DNA from: Thalassobellus sediminis
Lineage (GTDB): Bacteria; Bacteroidota; Bacteroidia; Flavobacteriales; Flavobacteriaceae
Assembly: GCF_044386045.1 (NCBI RefSeq)
Contig: NZ_JBISCD010000040.1
Coordinates: 310,001-374,000, forward strand
Direction of reading: 5' to 3'
DNA: 64,000 nucleotides
Position 1 is the first letter of the stretch; each line of letters begins with the position of its first letter. Below are positions 26,276 to 34,939 of this stretch, one piece after another. The notes beneath the pieces were generated by a model. That model did not search any database and was not told the DNA's origin. It worked only from the letters and a program-made list of their open reading frames with translations. The position numbers were made by a program, and so were the translations under genes.

Positions 26276-28009
26276 TTAAAACGTAGAAATTTTTGAAATT
26301 TTATTTTCTGAATAAGTAACCGTAAACGTATGAGTTACAAGATTTGCTTTTAGTTGAGCATAATCATCGCCATTTTCCCATAAAATATCTAATTCGCTGT
26401 CTGATGTATCATTAATTTTTACAGTTCCTAAAAACGCTTTAGAAGTGTTTCTTAAACGAATGATTTCTAACTGATTTTTAACAATCTCTTTTTTAAGACC
26501 ATCCTCAACATCTTGCATTGTTAAATTAGTCCTATTTATTTCTTTATGACCGCCACTTCCGCCTTTATCGGCAGCATTATAATCGTTAGCCCCTGCAAAA
26601 ACATCTAAATACCACACCTGTGGCATCCCAGGCATAAACATTTGAATGGCTCTTGCTAATAATAATTTCTGTTCACTTTCTCCTAAAGCACTAAAAAAAG
26701 TAGCATTAACTTGATAGTAAGAAATCTTATTTCCTGAAGGATCATAAAGGTTTTTTACACGACCACCACGCTCCATAATTATACTCATAATAGCTTCAAT
26801 CTCATCATCCTCTAACAAGCCTTTATTATAAACACCAGCAACTTCTTTCCCTTTTAAATCTAATACAGGTATTCCATCATGACACCCTAACATATTAACG
26901 GTTTTATAGCCTTTATTTATAATTTCTTTAGCCCAAGTCAAAAGCGCTTTACTTGTTCCGTTTTCTATGGTATGTATTGTTAATCCTGGTAAAAAGAAAT
27001 CATAAATTTGATAGCCTTTATCTGCTACCTCATCGTGTAGATGCAATCCGTATTCGGCATGAATTTCTGGTAATAGTGTTAAATCATTTTTATTGGCAAT
27101 TTGTTTTATACGTTCTAAATAATCCCAAGTACCAGGCTTATTAAAAAAATTGGTTTGCCCTATTTCTTTATGCAAATAAGCAAAGGCATCTAACCGTAAT
27201 ATAGAACAACCAAAATCGCTAACTTTTTTAAGTGTTTCTTCGTAGAAATCCCAAACTAATGGCGATTTCGCATTCACATCCATTTGACCTAAATAAGAAC
27301 GATTTTGTTCTATTATGTTTAAAACAGCATCTTTAAACTCATTACTTTCCTCAAAATCAATCGTCTTAATATCTTCTTTACTATCAATAGCAATATTGGC
27401 CTTATAACAAATTAATAATGCTTTCTCATGAGAGAGTCCTTTAATGCTTTTTAAATCGGAAATCGAAATTTTATTATATGTTATTTGCTGATAAAAGGTA
27501 TTCCAATATGGTTTTTCTGTACCATCAGGCAAACGCACTTTTAAAATAGGCAAACCTGATTTTCTCATAAATAATTTACTAAGAAATTCTTCATGAGGCA
27601 CTACAATACCATCATCTCCCAGATCTCCGTTCCCTTCCCAAAAGGTGTTCCAATTAATAAAAAAATCTTTGTATTTTGATTGATTTCCGTGTTTTAATAA
27701 ATCAGTAAATTGAGGAGAGGCAACAGATAAATGATTTAATACAATATCAAATTTTAATTTAATATTAAGACTTTCCAAATCTTTTAAATCCGCTTCAGAA
27801 ACTAATTCCTTATTTAAATTATAATCTATAACTGAAAAGCCCCTATCTAAATCGCTATTAAAAAACGTTGGCAACACATAAAACAATGAAAACACATCTT
27901 TAAACTCAGGCTTTTTTAACATAGCAACTATGTCGCTCATATTACCACCTATACTGTCTGGGTATGCATTTAGCATCACACCATTAGCTATTTTATTTTC
28001 TTTTGACAT
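26276..28009 (-). CDS. GH13_18 sucrose phosphorylase-like enzyme
   Basis: Predicted cytoplasmic phosphorolysis of sucrose (or a related glucoside) to glucose 1-phosphate plus fructose. The 577 residues have no signal peptide. GH13 motifs are visible: FDIVLNHLS (N92, H93), the nucleophile Asp274 in RLDAFAY, the acid/base Glu315 in LLPEIHAEYG and the stabiliser Asp378 in GCHDGIPVLD. FLPGLTIHTIENG, FMPGMPQVWYLDVFAG and the N-terminus NAYPDSIGG match sucrose phosphorylases. The chain is longer than the usual roughly 490-500 residues because of an insert at about 180-240. The PfkB kinase 12 bp upstream would use the fructose released. Substrate alternatives are sucrose 6-phosphate or glucosylglycerate-type compounds. 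Confidence 0.82.
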   Translation of the reverse strand: MSKENKIANGVMLNAYPDSIGGNMSDIVAMLKKPEFKDVFSLFYVLPTFFNSDLDRGFSVIDYNLNKELVSEADLKDLESLNIKLKFDIVLNHLSVASPQFTDLLKHGNQSKYKDFFINWNTFWEGNGDLGDDGIVVPHEEFLSKLFMRKSGLPILKVRLPDGTEKPYWNTFYQQITYNKISISDLKSIKGLSHEKALLICYKANIAIDSKEDIKTIDFEESNEFKDAVLNIIEQNRSYLGQMDVNAKSPLVWDFYEETLKKVSDFGCSILRLDAFAYLHKEIGQTNFFNKPGTWDYLERIKQIANKNDLTLLPEIHAEYGLHLHDEVADKGYQIYDFFLPGLTIHTIENGTSKALLTWAKEIINKGYKTVNMLGCHDGIPVLDLKGKEVAGVYNKGLLEDDEIEAIMSIIMERGGRVKNLYDPSGNKISYYQVNATFFSALGESEQKLLLARAIQMFMPGMPQVWYLDVFAGANDYNAADKGGSGGHKEINRTNLTMQDVEDGLKKEIVKNQLEIIRLRNTSKAFLGTVKINDTSDSELDILWENGDDYAQLKANLVTHTFTVTYSENKISKISTF

Positions 28010-28021
28010 TATTTTATTACT

Positions 28022-28948
28022 TTACAAAAGTTCTGATAGTATATTAATATTATCTGGCAACCTGCCTACATTTTGAAGTTTCAAAGCTGCTAATTGTAAT
28101 GCTACTTCTAAACATTTCTCAATAGGTTTTTCTTTAATATAAGCGAATAAAAATCCAGACCAAAAAGCATCTCCTGCTCCAGTAGCATCCATAACATTTT
28201 CAATTTTTATGGCTGGTAACTGAATAATCCCTTTTCCTTTTTGAGACAATTTAACCCCTTTACTTCCTAAAGTTAAACACACAGTATCGACACCTTCTGA
28301 ATGGAAAAAATTAAAAATATCGTCATGAGGCATTTCCTTTTCAAAAAGACGTAGCATATCATCTTCGCTAATTTTTATTAACGGATTAAACTTACAATAG
28401 GCTTTAATTACACGGAGTGCTTCCTCTTGACTTTTCCACAGTTTTTTAGCATAATTCACATCAATGCTTAATTTACAACCTAAATCAAAGGCTTCTTCGG
28501 CCTTTTTTAAAATGGTTGACTGCGCTGGATTTTCACTTAACGCAAAACAAGTTGTGTGAAAGATATTGGTTCTTGAAAGTATTTCAGTCGATATTTGGTC
28601 TTCATCAATACAATAATCAGCTTTTCTAAAAGGAATAAAATCTGGTGTACTATCTGTTCTCGACACAAAAATAACGCTAGTAGGTTTGTCATCTATTTTA
28701 TTAATATTGCTAGTAACAACACCTACTTCGTTAAGTCTTTCAAAAATATATTCTCCAAAACCATCGTCTCCAACAGTTGCTATCATCATTGCATTTAAAC
28801 CAAGCCTAGCAGAATTCATCGCTACATTCGTAGGAGAGCCGCCTAGGTATCTATGGTAATCTCTTGTGTTATTAATCTGTACTCCAGATTGGTGACCGAT
28901 AAAATCAACCAGGACTTCGCCAACACATAGAATATCTATATTCTTCAT
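28022..28948 (-). CDS. PfkB-family sugar kinase, probable fructokinase
   Basis: A 308-residue ribokinase-fold enzyme with the N-terminal motif ILCVGEVLVDFIG, the GGSPTNVAMNSARLG substrate loop, and the C-terminal PfkB signature DATGAGDAFWSGFLFA with the catalytic Asp in GAGD. Phosphorylating fructose fits the neighbouring sucrose phosphorylase and sugar transporter. 5-dehydro-2-deoxygluconokinase (IolC) is the closest alternative by sequence style, but no inositol genes are nearby. Gaps to the neighbours are 12 and 23 bp, so it is in one operon. Confidence 0.88.
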   Translation of the reverse strand: MKNIDILCVGEVLVDFIGHQSGVQINNTRDYHRYLGGSPTNVAMNSARLGLNAMMIATVGDDGFGEYIFERLNEVGVVTSNINKIDDKPTSVIFVSRTDSTPDFIPFRKADYCIDEDQISTEILSRTNIFHTTCFALSENPAQSTILKKAEEAFDLGCKLSIDVNYAKKLWKSQEEALRVIKAYCKFNPLIKISEDDMLRLFEKEMPHDDIFNFFHSEGVDTVCLTLGSKGVKLSQKGKGIIQLPAIKIENVMDATGAGDAFWSGFLFAYIKEKPIEKCLEVALQLAALKLQNVGRLPDNINILSELL

Positions 28949-28971
28949 AAAAATTAAATATTATAAGGTAC

Positions 28972-30300
28972 TTAATGCGCTGTTGGCGCTATTGTTATAT
29001 TATCAGCAAACTTTTTAGTCTTAATAAACAGTGTTAAAACAGCACTAATAATTAATAACACCCCTGCAAAAGTGATTGCATTACGAGGATCATTATTCAA
29101 GAAATGTTTTAAAACATAACCAAAAGACAATGTTTGTATAATCATAGGCACTACAATCATCATATTAATGATTCCCATATAAACGCCATACCTCTCTTTT
29201 GGAATTTCTGAAACTACCATTAAATATGGAATACCCATCATACTTGCCCAACCAATACCAAACCCTGTAATTGCGAAAAACAATAAATTCTTGTTTTCTA
29301 TATGCGGAAAAGCTAAGAAACCTATTGCCGCGATAAGTAGACAGAAGGCATGAACTTTTTTTGCACTGTATTTTTTTGCAAATCCAACTAAAGCAAATGC
29401 TACTAAAAAAGTAACTACATTATACCAACCATTAACTAACCCCGTCCAACTTACAGCTTCACTGTAAGCTTCTTTATTATCTGGCGTAGCATTCCAAACT
29501 GAAAGCGCTACACTTTTTGATGAATTTTGCCAATAACAAAACAAGGCATACCATTGAAACAAATAAACTAATGCTAATTGCCACATAACTTTTGGCATAT
29601 CTTTAATAGCTCCAAAAATTTCTAGCAAAGGACCTAAAACACTTCGTTTTTCACTTTTAAGTTTTGTTAATTCTTCTGCTGTTGGTGGAATTTCTTTGGT
29701 CTTACTAATACTCCATAAAATTGTAGCTATTGAACAAAAAGCGCCCAAGAAAAAGGATGCATAAACCCATTTTGGCAATGAGCCTGTCATGCCAACAAAA
29801 ATTAAAGGAAAAATAAATAACGATAAATTAGCTAAAACCTGTCCAAAGCCAGTAAAAAAACTTTGCATTTGAAAACCTAACGGTTGTTGTTCATCATCTA
29901 ACTTATCTGCAATTAATGCTCTATAAGGTTCCATTGCTGTATTATTACCAACATCTAGAATCCACAACAAACCTGCTGCCATCCATAAAGTACTACTAAA
30001 CGGAAATGCTAGTAAAGCTATACTGCATAAGATAGCTCCAATTAAGAAAAAAGGCTTTCGTCTTCCAAATTTAGGACTCCATGTTTTATCACTTAATGCT
30101 CCAATAATAGGCTGCACTAACAATCCTGTTACTGGACCAGCAAGATGTAACAATGGTATCTGATCTGGACTCGCTCCTAAAAAATCATAAATTGGTGTTA
30201 CTGCACTTTGTTGCAAACCAAAACTATACTGAATGCCAAAAAAACCAACATTCATATTAAGTATTTGCCAGAAAGTTAACTTTGGTTTAGTTATTTCCAT
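28972..30300 (-). CDS. MFS sugar transporter (SUT-like/GPH type)
   Basis: A 442-residue inner-membrane carrier with twelve helices. GLQQSAVTPIYDFLGA, GPVTGLLVQPIIGALSDKTW followed by SPKFGRRKPFFLIGA (loop 2-3), and GWASMMGIPYLMVVSEIPKERYG are the motifs of the bacterial sucrose/maltose H+ symporter group of the MFS. It would import the disaccharide from the periplasm to the phosphorylase. Its ATG lies inside the end of the glutaredoxin-like gene (14-bp overlap), so translation is likely coupled. The exact sugar is inferred from the neighbours. Confidence 0.86.
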   Translation of the reverse strand: MEITKPKLTFWQILNMNVGFFGIQYSFGLQQSAVTPIYDFLGASPDQIPLLHLAGPVTGLLVQPIIGALSDKTWSPKFGRRKPFFLIGAILCSIALLAFPFSSTLWMAAGLLWILDVGNNTAMEPYRALIADKLDDEQQPLGFQMQSFFTGFGQVLANLSLFIFPLIFVGMTGSLPKWVYASFFLGAFCSIATILWSISKTKEIPPTAEELTKLKSEKRSVLGPLLEIFGAIKDMPKVMWQLALVYLFQWYALFCYWQNSSKSVALSVWNATPDNKEAYSEAVSWTGLVNGWYNVVTFLVAFALVGFAKKYSAKKVHAFCLLIAAIGFLAFPHIENKNLLFFAITGFGIGWASMMGIPYLMVVSEIPKERYGVYMGIINMMIVVPMIIQTLSFGYVLKHFLNNDPRNAITFAGVLLIISAVLTLFIKTKKFADNITIAPTAH

Positions 30301-30658
30301 CTTTACTATTTTTGGTTATTAATTTTTTAAGAAACTCTTCAAAATCAGTAGGAGTATTCATTATCAATTTACCACCTAAATCCACAACTGGTAAAGACAA
30401 ATTATCAAGTGAAATACCTGCTTTTTGCAGTTTAATGATCATTTCTCTTTGCTTTTCTATATTTACATCAACATCATAATATATAAATTCTATTTTCCTT
30501 TCCTTTAAATAAGTTTTAGTATCAATACAATAGTGACATGTATCGCTACCATAAACTATTATTTTTTCTTGCTTATCAAATTTAGTAGCACTATTTATAT
30601 TTTGAGAACTACTTTCAAGAGAAACAAAAAGAACAATTATCAATACTAAATATTTCAT
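30287..30658 (-). CDS. secreted glutaredoxin-like protein
   Basis: A 123-residue protein with a signal peptide (about residues 1-19, ending SSSQ), then a glutaredoxin fold: EKIIVYGSDTCHYC with the CHYC active site at residues 41-44, KTYLKERKIEFIYYDVD, the cis-Pro loop NLSLPVVDLGG and a C-terminal helix. Glutaredoxins are normally cytoplasmic; a signal peptide places this one in the periplasm or on a membrane. It overlaps the MFS gene by 14 bp and is the first gene after the terminator of the TonB receptor gene. Its link to sugar uptake is unexplained. Confidence 0.8.
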   Translation of the reverse strand: MKYLVLIIVLFVSLESSSQNINSATKFDKQEKIIVYGSDTCHYCIDTKTYLKERKIEFIYYDVDVNIEKQREMIIKLQKAGISLDNLSLPVVDLGGKLIMNTPTDFEEFLKKLITKNSKDGNN

Positions 30659-30782
30659 GTGTTTATATTTTTTGTGATTTACTAGTCACATGTATTATCC
30701 ATTAAATCATTTCATTAGTCATCGTGATTTAGTTATCGATATTTCTTATTCATAAATTTAAAAGCTTGTAAAATTAAATTAA

Positions 30783-30822
30783 TAAAAAGGGTTGACATTT
30801 AGTGAGAGATTACATCAACCCT
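30783..30822 (-). terminator. terminator after the TonB-dependent receptor gene
   Basis: On the minus strand AGGGTTGA (30822-30815) and TCAACCCT (30795-30788) pair around a 19-nt loop and are followed by TTTTTATT. It lies 58 bp after the receptor stop and separates it from the glutaredoxin-MFS-kinase-phosphorylase unit. Confidence 0.75.
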
Positions 30823-30879
30823 AATTACTAATCACTTAAAAAACCAAACAAACTTTTTGCTATTAATAATCACAATCTG

Positions 30880-33513
30880 TTAAAATTTATACTGTAAAGA
30901 AATGGTCGAAGAACTACCACTAATTGATCTTGCTCTTACTAAACGATTTCCACCAAAAGCTCCATCGCCGTTACCTTCAACTTCTGTTATACCGACAGTA
31001 TCAAAAATATTATTCATACTTAATACTAACGAAAGACCTTCTGTTAAACCTACTCTTCCTATTAAATTAAAATATGCATAAGCTGGCATTACTAAATCAT
31101 TATCATCTTGAGCATACGACTTAGAAGTTCCTAACATACTTAAAGCAATACTATGCTGACTGTTTTCACCAAAATTATAAGAAGGTGATACGTTGTAAAC
31201 TAAATCGGCTTGTCTTCTTGGAGTATTTCCTTTATTGTCACCACCATCAATTTCTGCTTTTGTCCAAGTAAAAGAACCATTAACAGAGAAGTTATCTCCA
31301 AAAGCTAAAGCTGTTTCAGCTTCTAAACCTAAAGCTTTAAAAGGATTACCAACTGTTCTGTTTAATTCGTTACTTAAACCCTCATCGGTATTACTCATAA
31401 ATCCTGTTAAGTTAAGCACACCATTTTTTAATCTTTTCTTGTAACCAACTTCTAATTGAGATACTTCATCATACTGCACATCTGCTTTTCCATCTATTCC
31501 ATAAGAATTTCTATCGGCTGCTCTACCAGAAGCACCAGAACTGTATCTTGCAAAAACAGCTGCACCTTCATCTAACTTATAGTTAAGACCTGCAGAAAAC
31601 GACACAAAATTATAATCATCATTAACAATTTGACCAGCATTACCTGCAATTACAGGAACAGATTGCTCAATACCTTGTATTACACCATCACCATCATAAT
31701 CGTAATTACCCTGACTTGTTGGTCCTCCTGCAATGTTACCAGTTACTTTAACATTTTCAAAACGCACACTACCATCAAAGTTTAATTTTTCAGTAATATC
31801 TGCATCAACACCAACATAAGGAGAATTTACATTATGTACTGTATTGTATTTACGCTGACAACAGTTACCCCAAACTGGCGTTCCATAAGAATATTGACCA
31901 TTTCTTGAAAAACCATCAAAATCGGCTAATCTAGCTTGACCTCCTCCTTTAACTTCAGAAAGGAAAGAGTTCCATTGCCATCCAATTTTAGTGTTTTGAG
32001 TTGCTGTAAATAAACCAGCAGTTACTCCAACATTATCACCAAGCTTTTTAGATACTTTTACATCACCAAAAAAGTTACTTAAATCATCAACTGTTACATC
32101 AAACATGTGTATAATTTGAGCTAATCCGTTAGATGGATTGAAAGCTTCTCTATCGCCGTCTGCATAAACTAATGGTTCAGATCCTGCACCTGCTGCTGCT
32201 CTAGCAGTTGCATCAATTTCTGAAACCGTACCAACAGCAGCTGTAAATGGTGCAACCCATTCGCCACTATTATTAGAATATCTTCCTTTAGCTGCTAATT
32301 TCCAACCATCACCTAAATCAAAAGAAAACTCAGCTCCTAAAGATTTAGAAATAGGGTTATTTCCATTTCTAACATCATTTACATGTGTTCCACCACCATC
32401 AAAAGGAGACGTTCCAGCACTTTGTTGTAAATAAGCAGATTGTACTGCATCATTAGTAATATCGAAACCAGGAAGATTAGAAAAAGTTGGATTTGCATTA
32501 TCGCCTTCTAATAACATTGGCATTGGTAAATACATTACCGATTTATCGTTTAAAAACTTAGCATAAACACGCACATATCCGCTTTCAAATCTTTTAGTAA
32601 GATTCGCTTTAAACTGTCCACCTTTATTACCTTGGTAACCAATTTCTCTTGGACCTTCTCCACTTCTCATAAAGCCACCAATATGGTATGATAAACCTTC
32701 ACCAATTGGTGCACCGTATTCAAAATCTAATCTGCTTGTTTGGTAATCTAATCCAAAAGTTGTCCCGAAAGAACCACCTTCAGTAGCACCTGTTTTACTA
32801 ATCATGTTAATAATACCTGCTGGCCCATTAGATGTTTGTGTAGATGCAGAACCACCTCTAATAGCTTCAACTCGACCAACATTTGAATCAATTCTTAAAA
32901 AGTTATCGGCATTTCCAAAAGACGTATCACCAAATAAGTTTAAAGGCAAACCGTCTTCTTGAATTTGAAAGTATCTTGATCCCCCAGAAGAAATTGGCAC
33001 ACCACGCACATTAAAGTTAGCATTACCTTCACCACCCGAAGATTCTGCACGTATACCTGGTATATTTCTAAAAAGCTCACCTGCACTTCTTGGAGATGCT
33101 TGCTCAATAAGTTTCACATCCATAGTAGAAACCGATACACTCGATTCTAATTTAGATTTTGGATTTACAACCCCAGTTACAACAATCTCGTCTAACGATG
33201 CTGCATCTTCTTCCATAGAAAAACTTACTGTAATATCGCCTCCTTGTGCTTCAACACTTTTTGTAAAAGTTTTGTAGCCAATAAAGGTTGCTATTAATGT
33301 GTACGTTCCATCTTCTACATTAGCAATAGTGTAGTTTCCATCAAAATCGGTAACCGAACCTTTTGTAGTACCGTCCAAAATAACGTTTACGCCTCCAAGT
33401 GGCACACCGCTTTGATCATTAACTGTTCCAGAAATCGTTGATTGCGCAAAAATTGCCGATACTGAAAATAACATAAAGAGTAAAAAACTCCATTTAGTTT
33501 TAGTTGAATTCAT
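30880..33513 (-). CDS. TonB-dependent receptor with CarboxypepD_reg-like domain
   Basis: An 877-residue outer-membrane receptor: signal peptide (about 1-23, ending IFAQ), carboxypeptidase-regulatory-like domain (about 25-112, starting STISGTVNDQSGVPLGGVNV), plug domain with RNIPGIRAESSGGEGNANFNV (about 145-170), and a long beta barrel ending SGSSSTISLQYKF with a terminal aromatic. The domain order is that of SusC-like receptors, but it is shorter than SusC (about 1000) and no SusD lies next to it. By context it would import a small sugar such as sucrose. Regulation: divergent LacI gene and twin operators 90-124 bp upstream of the ATG. Confidence 0.93.
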   Translation of the reverse strand: MNSTKTKWSFLLFMLFSVSAIFAQSTISGTVNDQSGVPLGGVNVILDGTTKGSVTDFDGNYTIANVEDGTYTLIATFIGYKTFTKSVEAQGGDITVSFSMEEDAASLDEIVVTGVVNPKSKLESSVSVSTMDVKLIEQASPRSAGELFRNIPGIRAESSGGEGNANFNVRGVPISSGGSRYFQIQEDGLPLNLFGDTSFGNADNFLRIDSNVGRVEAIRGGSASTQTSNGPAGIINMISKTGATEGGSFGTTFGLDYQTSRLDFEYGAPIGEGLSYHIGGFMRSGEGPREIGYQGNKGGQFKANLTKRFESGYVRVYAKFLNDKSVMYLPMPMLLEGDNANPTFSNLPGFDITNDAVQSAYLQQSAGTSPFDGGGTHVNDVRNGNNPISKSLGAEFSFDLGDGWKLAAKGRYSNNSGEWVAPFTAAVGTVSEIDATARAAAGAGSEPLVYADGDREAFNPSNGLAQIIHMFDVTVDDLSNFFGDVKVSKKLGDNVGVTAGLFTATQNTKIGWQWNSFLSEVKGGGQARLADFDGFSRNGQYSYGTPVWGNCCQRKYNTVHNVNSPYVGVDADITEKLNFDGSVRFENVKVTGNIAGGPTSQGNYDYDGDGVIQGIEQSVPVIAGNAGQIVNDDYNFVSFSAGLNYKLDEGAAVFARYSSGASGRAADRNSYGIDGKADVQYDEVSQLEVGYKKRLKNGVLNLTGFMSNTDEGLSNELNRTVGNPFKALGLEAETALAFGDNFSVNGSFTWTKAEIDGGDNKGNTPRRQADLVYNVSPSYNFGENSQHSIALSMLGTSKSYAQDDNDLVMPAYAYFNLIGRVGLTEGLSLVLSMNNIFDTVGITEVEGNGDGAFGGNRLVRARSISGSSSTISLQYKF

Positions 33514-33602
33514 TTTGTCTTAAATTTAGTTATTTAATAAAATATTTAGTTAATTTTTAGCTAATTTATAACCATAGGTAACAAAAAAAACGAAATTAAC
33601 AA

Positions 33603-33616
33603 CGAAAACGTTTTCG
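33603..33616. promoter_or_regulatory. LacI-type operator 1
   Basis: CGAAAACGTTTTCG is a perfect 14-bp palindrome with the central CG typical of LacI/PurR/CcpA operators. It lies in the divergent region between the TonB receptor and the LacI gene. Its centre is exactly 21 bp (two helical turns) from the identical site at 33624-33637. Confidence 0.85.
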
Positions 33617-33623
33617 AAAACAC

Positions 33624-33637
33624 CGAAAACGTTTTCG
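33624..33637. promoter_or_regulatory. LacI-type operator 2
   Basis: A second identical copy of the palindrome CGAAAACGTTTTCG, on the same helix face as operator 1. It is 138 bp in front of the LacI ATG (33775) and about 110 bp in front of the receptor ATG. The 261-bp intergenic region otherwise shows AT-rich DNA with no exact TAnnTTTG box. Confidence 0.85.
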
Positions 33638-33774
33638 TTTTTGATTTTTTTACTATATTTAGCATTAAGAAATTAATTAAATTTTATGAAACATTCATAA
33701 CTAAATTTTCGATACACAAGAAAATGATTAAATGAATGTTACATATGACCGATTAAAACAACAATTATAAGCAC

Positions 33775-34800
33775 ATGAAACCAGTAACTTTAAAACAAAT
33801 AGCAGAACATTTAAACATTTCAGTTACAACTGTTTCAAAAGCATTAAAAGATTATCCTGATGTTAGTAAAAAAACAAAAGGACTAGTTAAAGAGTTAGCT
33901 AAAACACTAAACTACAAACCCAACGCTTTTGCGGTTAATTTAAGAACCAAAGAATCTAAAACTATTGGATTAATTATTCCCGTAATTGTTCACCATTTTT
34001 TCTCTAGTGTCATTAAAGGTATTGTAGCACAAGCAGAAAAAAAAGGTTATTTAGTTATAATTCTACAATCTAACGAGTCTTACGAACTTGAAAAAAAACA
34101 AATTGATTTATTATTAAGTCATCGTGTAGATGGTATTTTAATATCCATAGCCAATGGCACTGCTAATTTTAATCATTTAACCGATGTAATTGCTCTAGAT
34201 AAGCCACTCGTAATGTTTGATAAAATAGCCAAAATTGTAAAATGCTCAAAAATTATTATAGACGATCGAAAAGCAGCATACGATGCAACACAACATTTAA
34301 TTGATACTGGTTGCAAACGTATTGCACATTTTAGAGGTCCGCTTTTACCTCAAAATTCTATAGATAGATTTCTTGGTTACAAAAAAGCACTACTAGATAA
34401 TAACATGCCTTATGATGCCTCTTTAGTTTATATATGCGAATGTGGTGATATTAGTTTTGAAGAAGGCAAAAAAAGTGCCCAACAACTATTAAAAGATCAT
34501 AATGATGTTGATGGTATTTTTATAAATACCGACTTAGTTGCCATTGGAGCATTAACAGAATTTAATAGACAAGGCGTTAAAGTTCCAGAAGATATTAGTA
34601 TTGTTGGTTTTAGTAATTGGTTTATGTCATCGGTTATATCTCCAACCTTAACCACCATAAATCAACCAGGATACGACATGGGAAAAACAGCCTTTAAACA
34701 ACTTTACAAAGAAATTAAAGCAATTAAAAAAAACAAGCCAATTACACCAAAAACCATTACATTAGAAACCGCTCTAGTAAAAAGAGAATCTACAAACTAA
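33775..34800 (+). CDS. LacI-family transcriptional regulator of the sugar locus
   Basis: A 341-residue regulator. Residues 3-50 carry the LacI HTH (VTLKQIAEHLNISVTTVSKALKDYPDVS) and hinge helix (YKPNAFAVNLRT); the rest is the periplasmic-binding-protein-like sensor domain (KTIGLIIPVIVHHFFSSVIKGI, VDGILISIANG, IVGFSNWFMSSVISPTLTTI). It is divergent from the TonB receptor, and the two palindromes between them are the natural binding sites. The ligand is presumably the transported sugar or a derivative. This is the only substantial plus-strand gene in the central 30 kb. Confidence 0.93.
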   Translation: MKPVTLKQIAEHLNISVTTVSKALKDYPDVSKKTKGLVKELAKTLNYKPNAFAVNLRTKESKTIGLIIPVIVHHFFSSVIKGIVAQAEKKGYLVIILQSNESYELEKKQIDLLLSHRVDGILISIANGTANFNHLTDVIALDKPLVMFDKIAKIVKCSKIIIDDRKAAYDATQHLIDTGCKRIAHFRGPLLPQNSIDRFLGYKKALLDNNMPYDASLVYICECGDISFEEGKKSAQQLLKDHNDVDGIFINTDLVAIGALTEFNRQGVKVPEDISIVGFSNWFMSSVISPTLTTINQPGYDMGKTAFKQLYKEIKAIKKNKPITPKTITLETALVKRESTN

Positions 34801-34816
34801 GTTATATAATTTAATT

Positions 34817-34900
34817 GGGCGTTACCACAAGGGTCGGGCTTTCTCTACTCGCTTCCTCCTATCGTCGGCGAGCTCAAACAAACCGTTCAATCCCTAACGC
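34817..34900. repeat. 84-bp dispersed element, copy 2
   Basis: The same element as 11051-11134, in the same orientation. Terminal GCGTTA (34819-34824) is fully complementary to TAACGC (34895-34900), and the internal stem CTCGC (34848-34852) pairs perfectly with GCGAG (34868-34872). It lies between the converging lacI-type gene and queG; as with copy 1, the ACGC end faces the 3' end of a minus-strand gene (queG, 39 bp away). Confidence 0.8.
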
Positions 34901-34939
34901 AAAAAACGTATTCAATTGAATATTTATACTATTTCTGTA

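Noticed and set aside
30880..33513. Classical SusC/SusD polysaccharide utilisation locus
   Set aside because: No SusD-like gene flanks the receptor, the receptor is shorter than SusC, and no secreted glycoside hydrolase is present.
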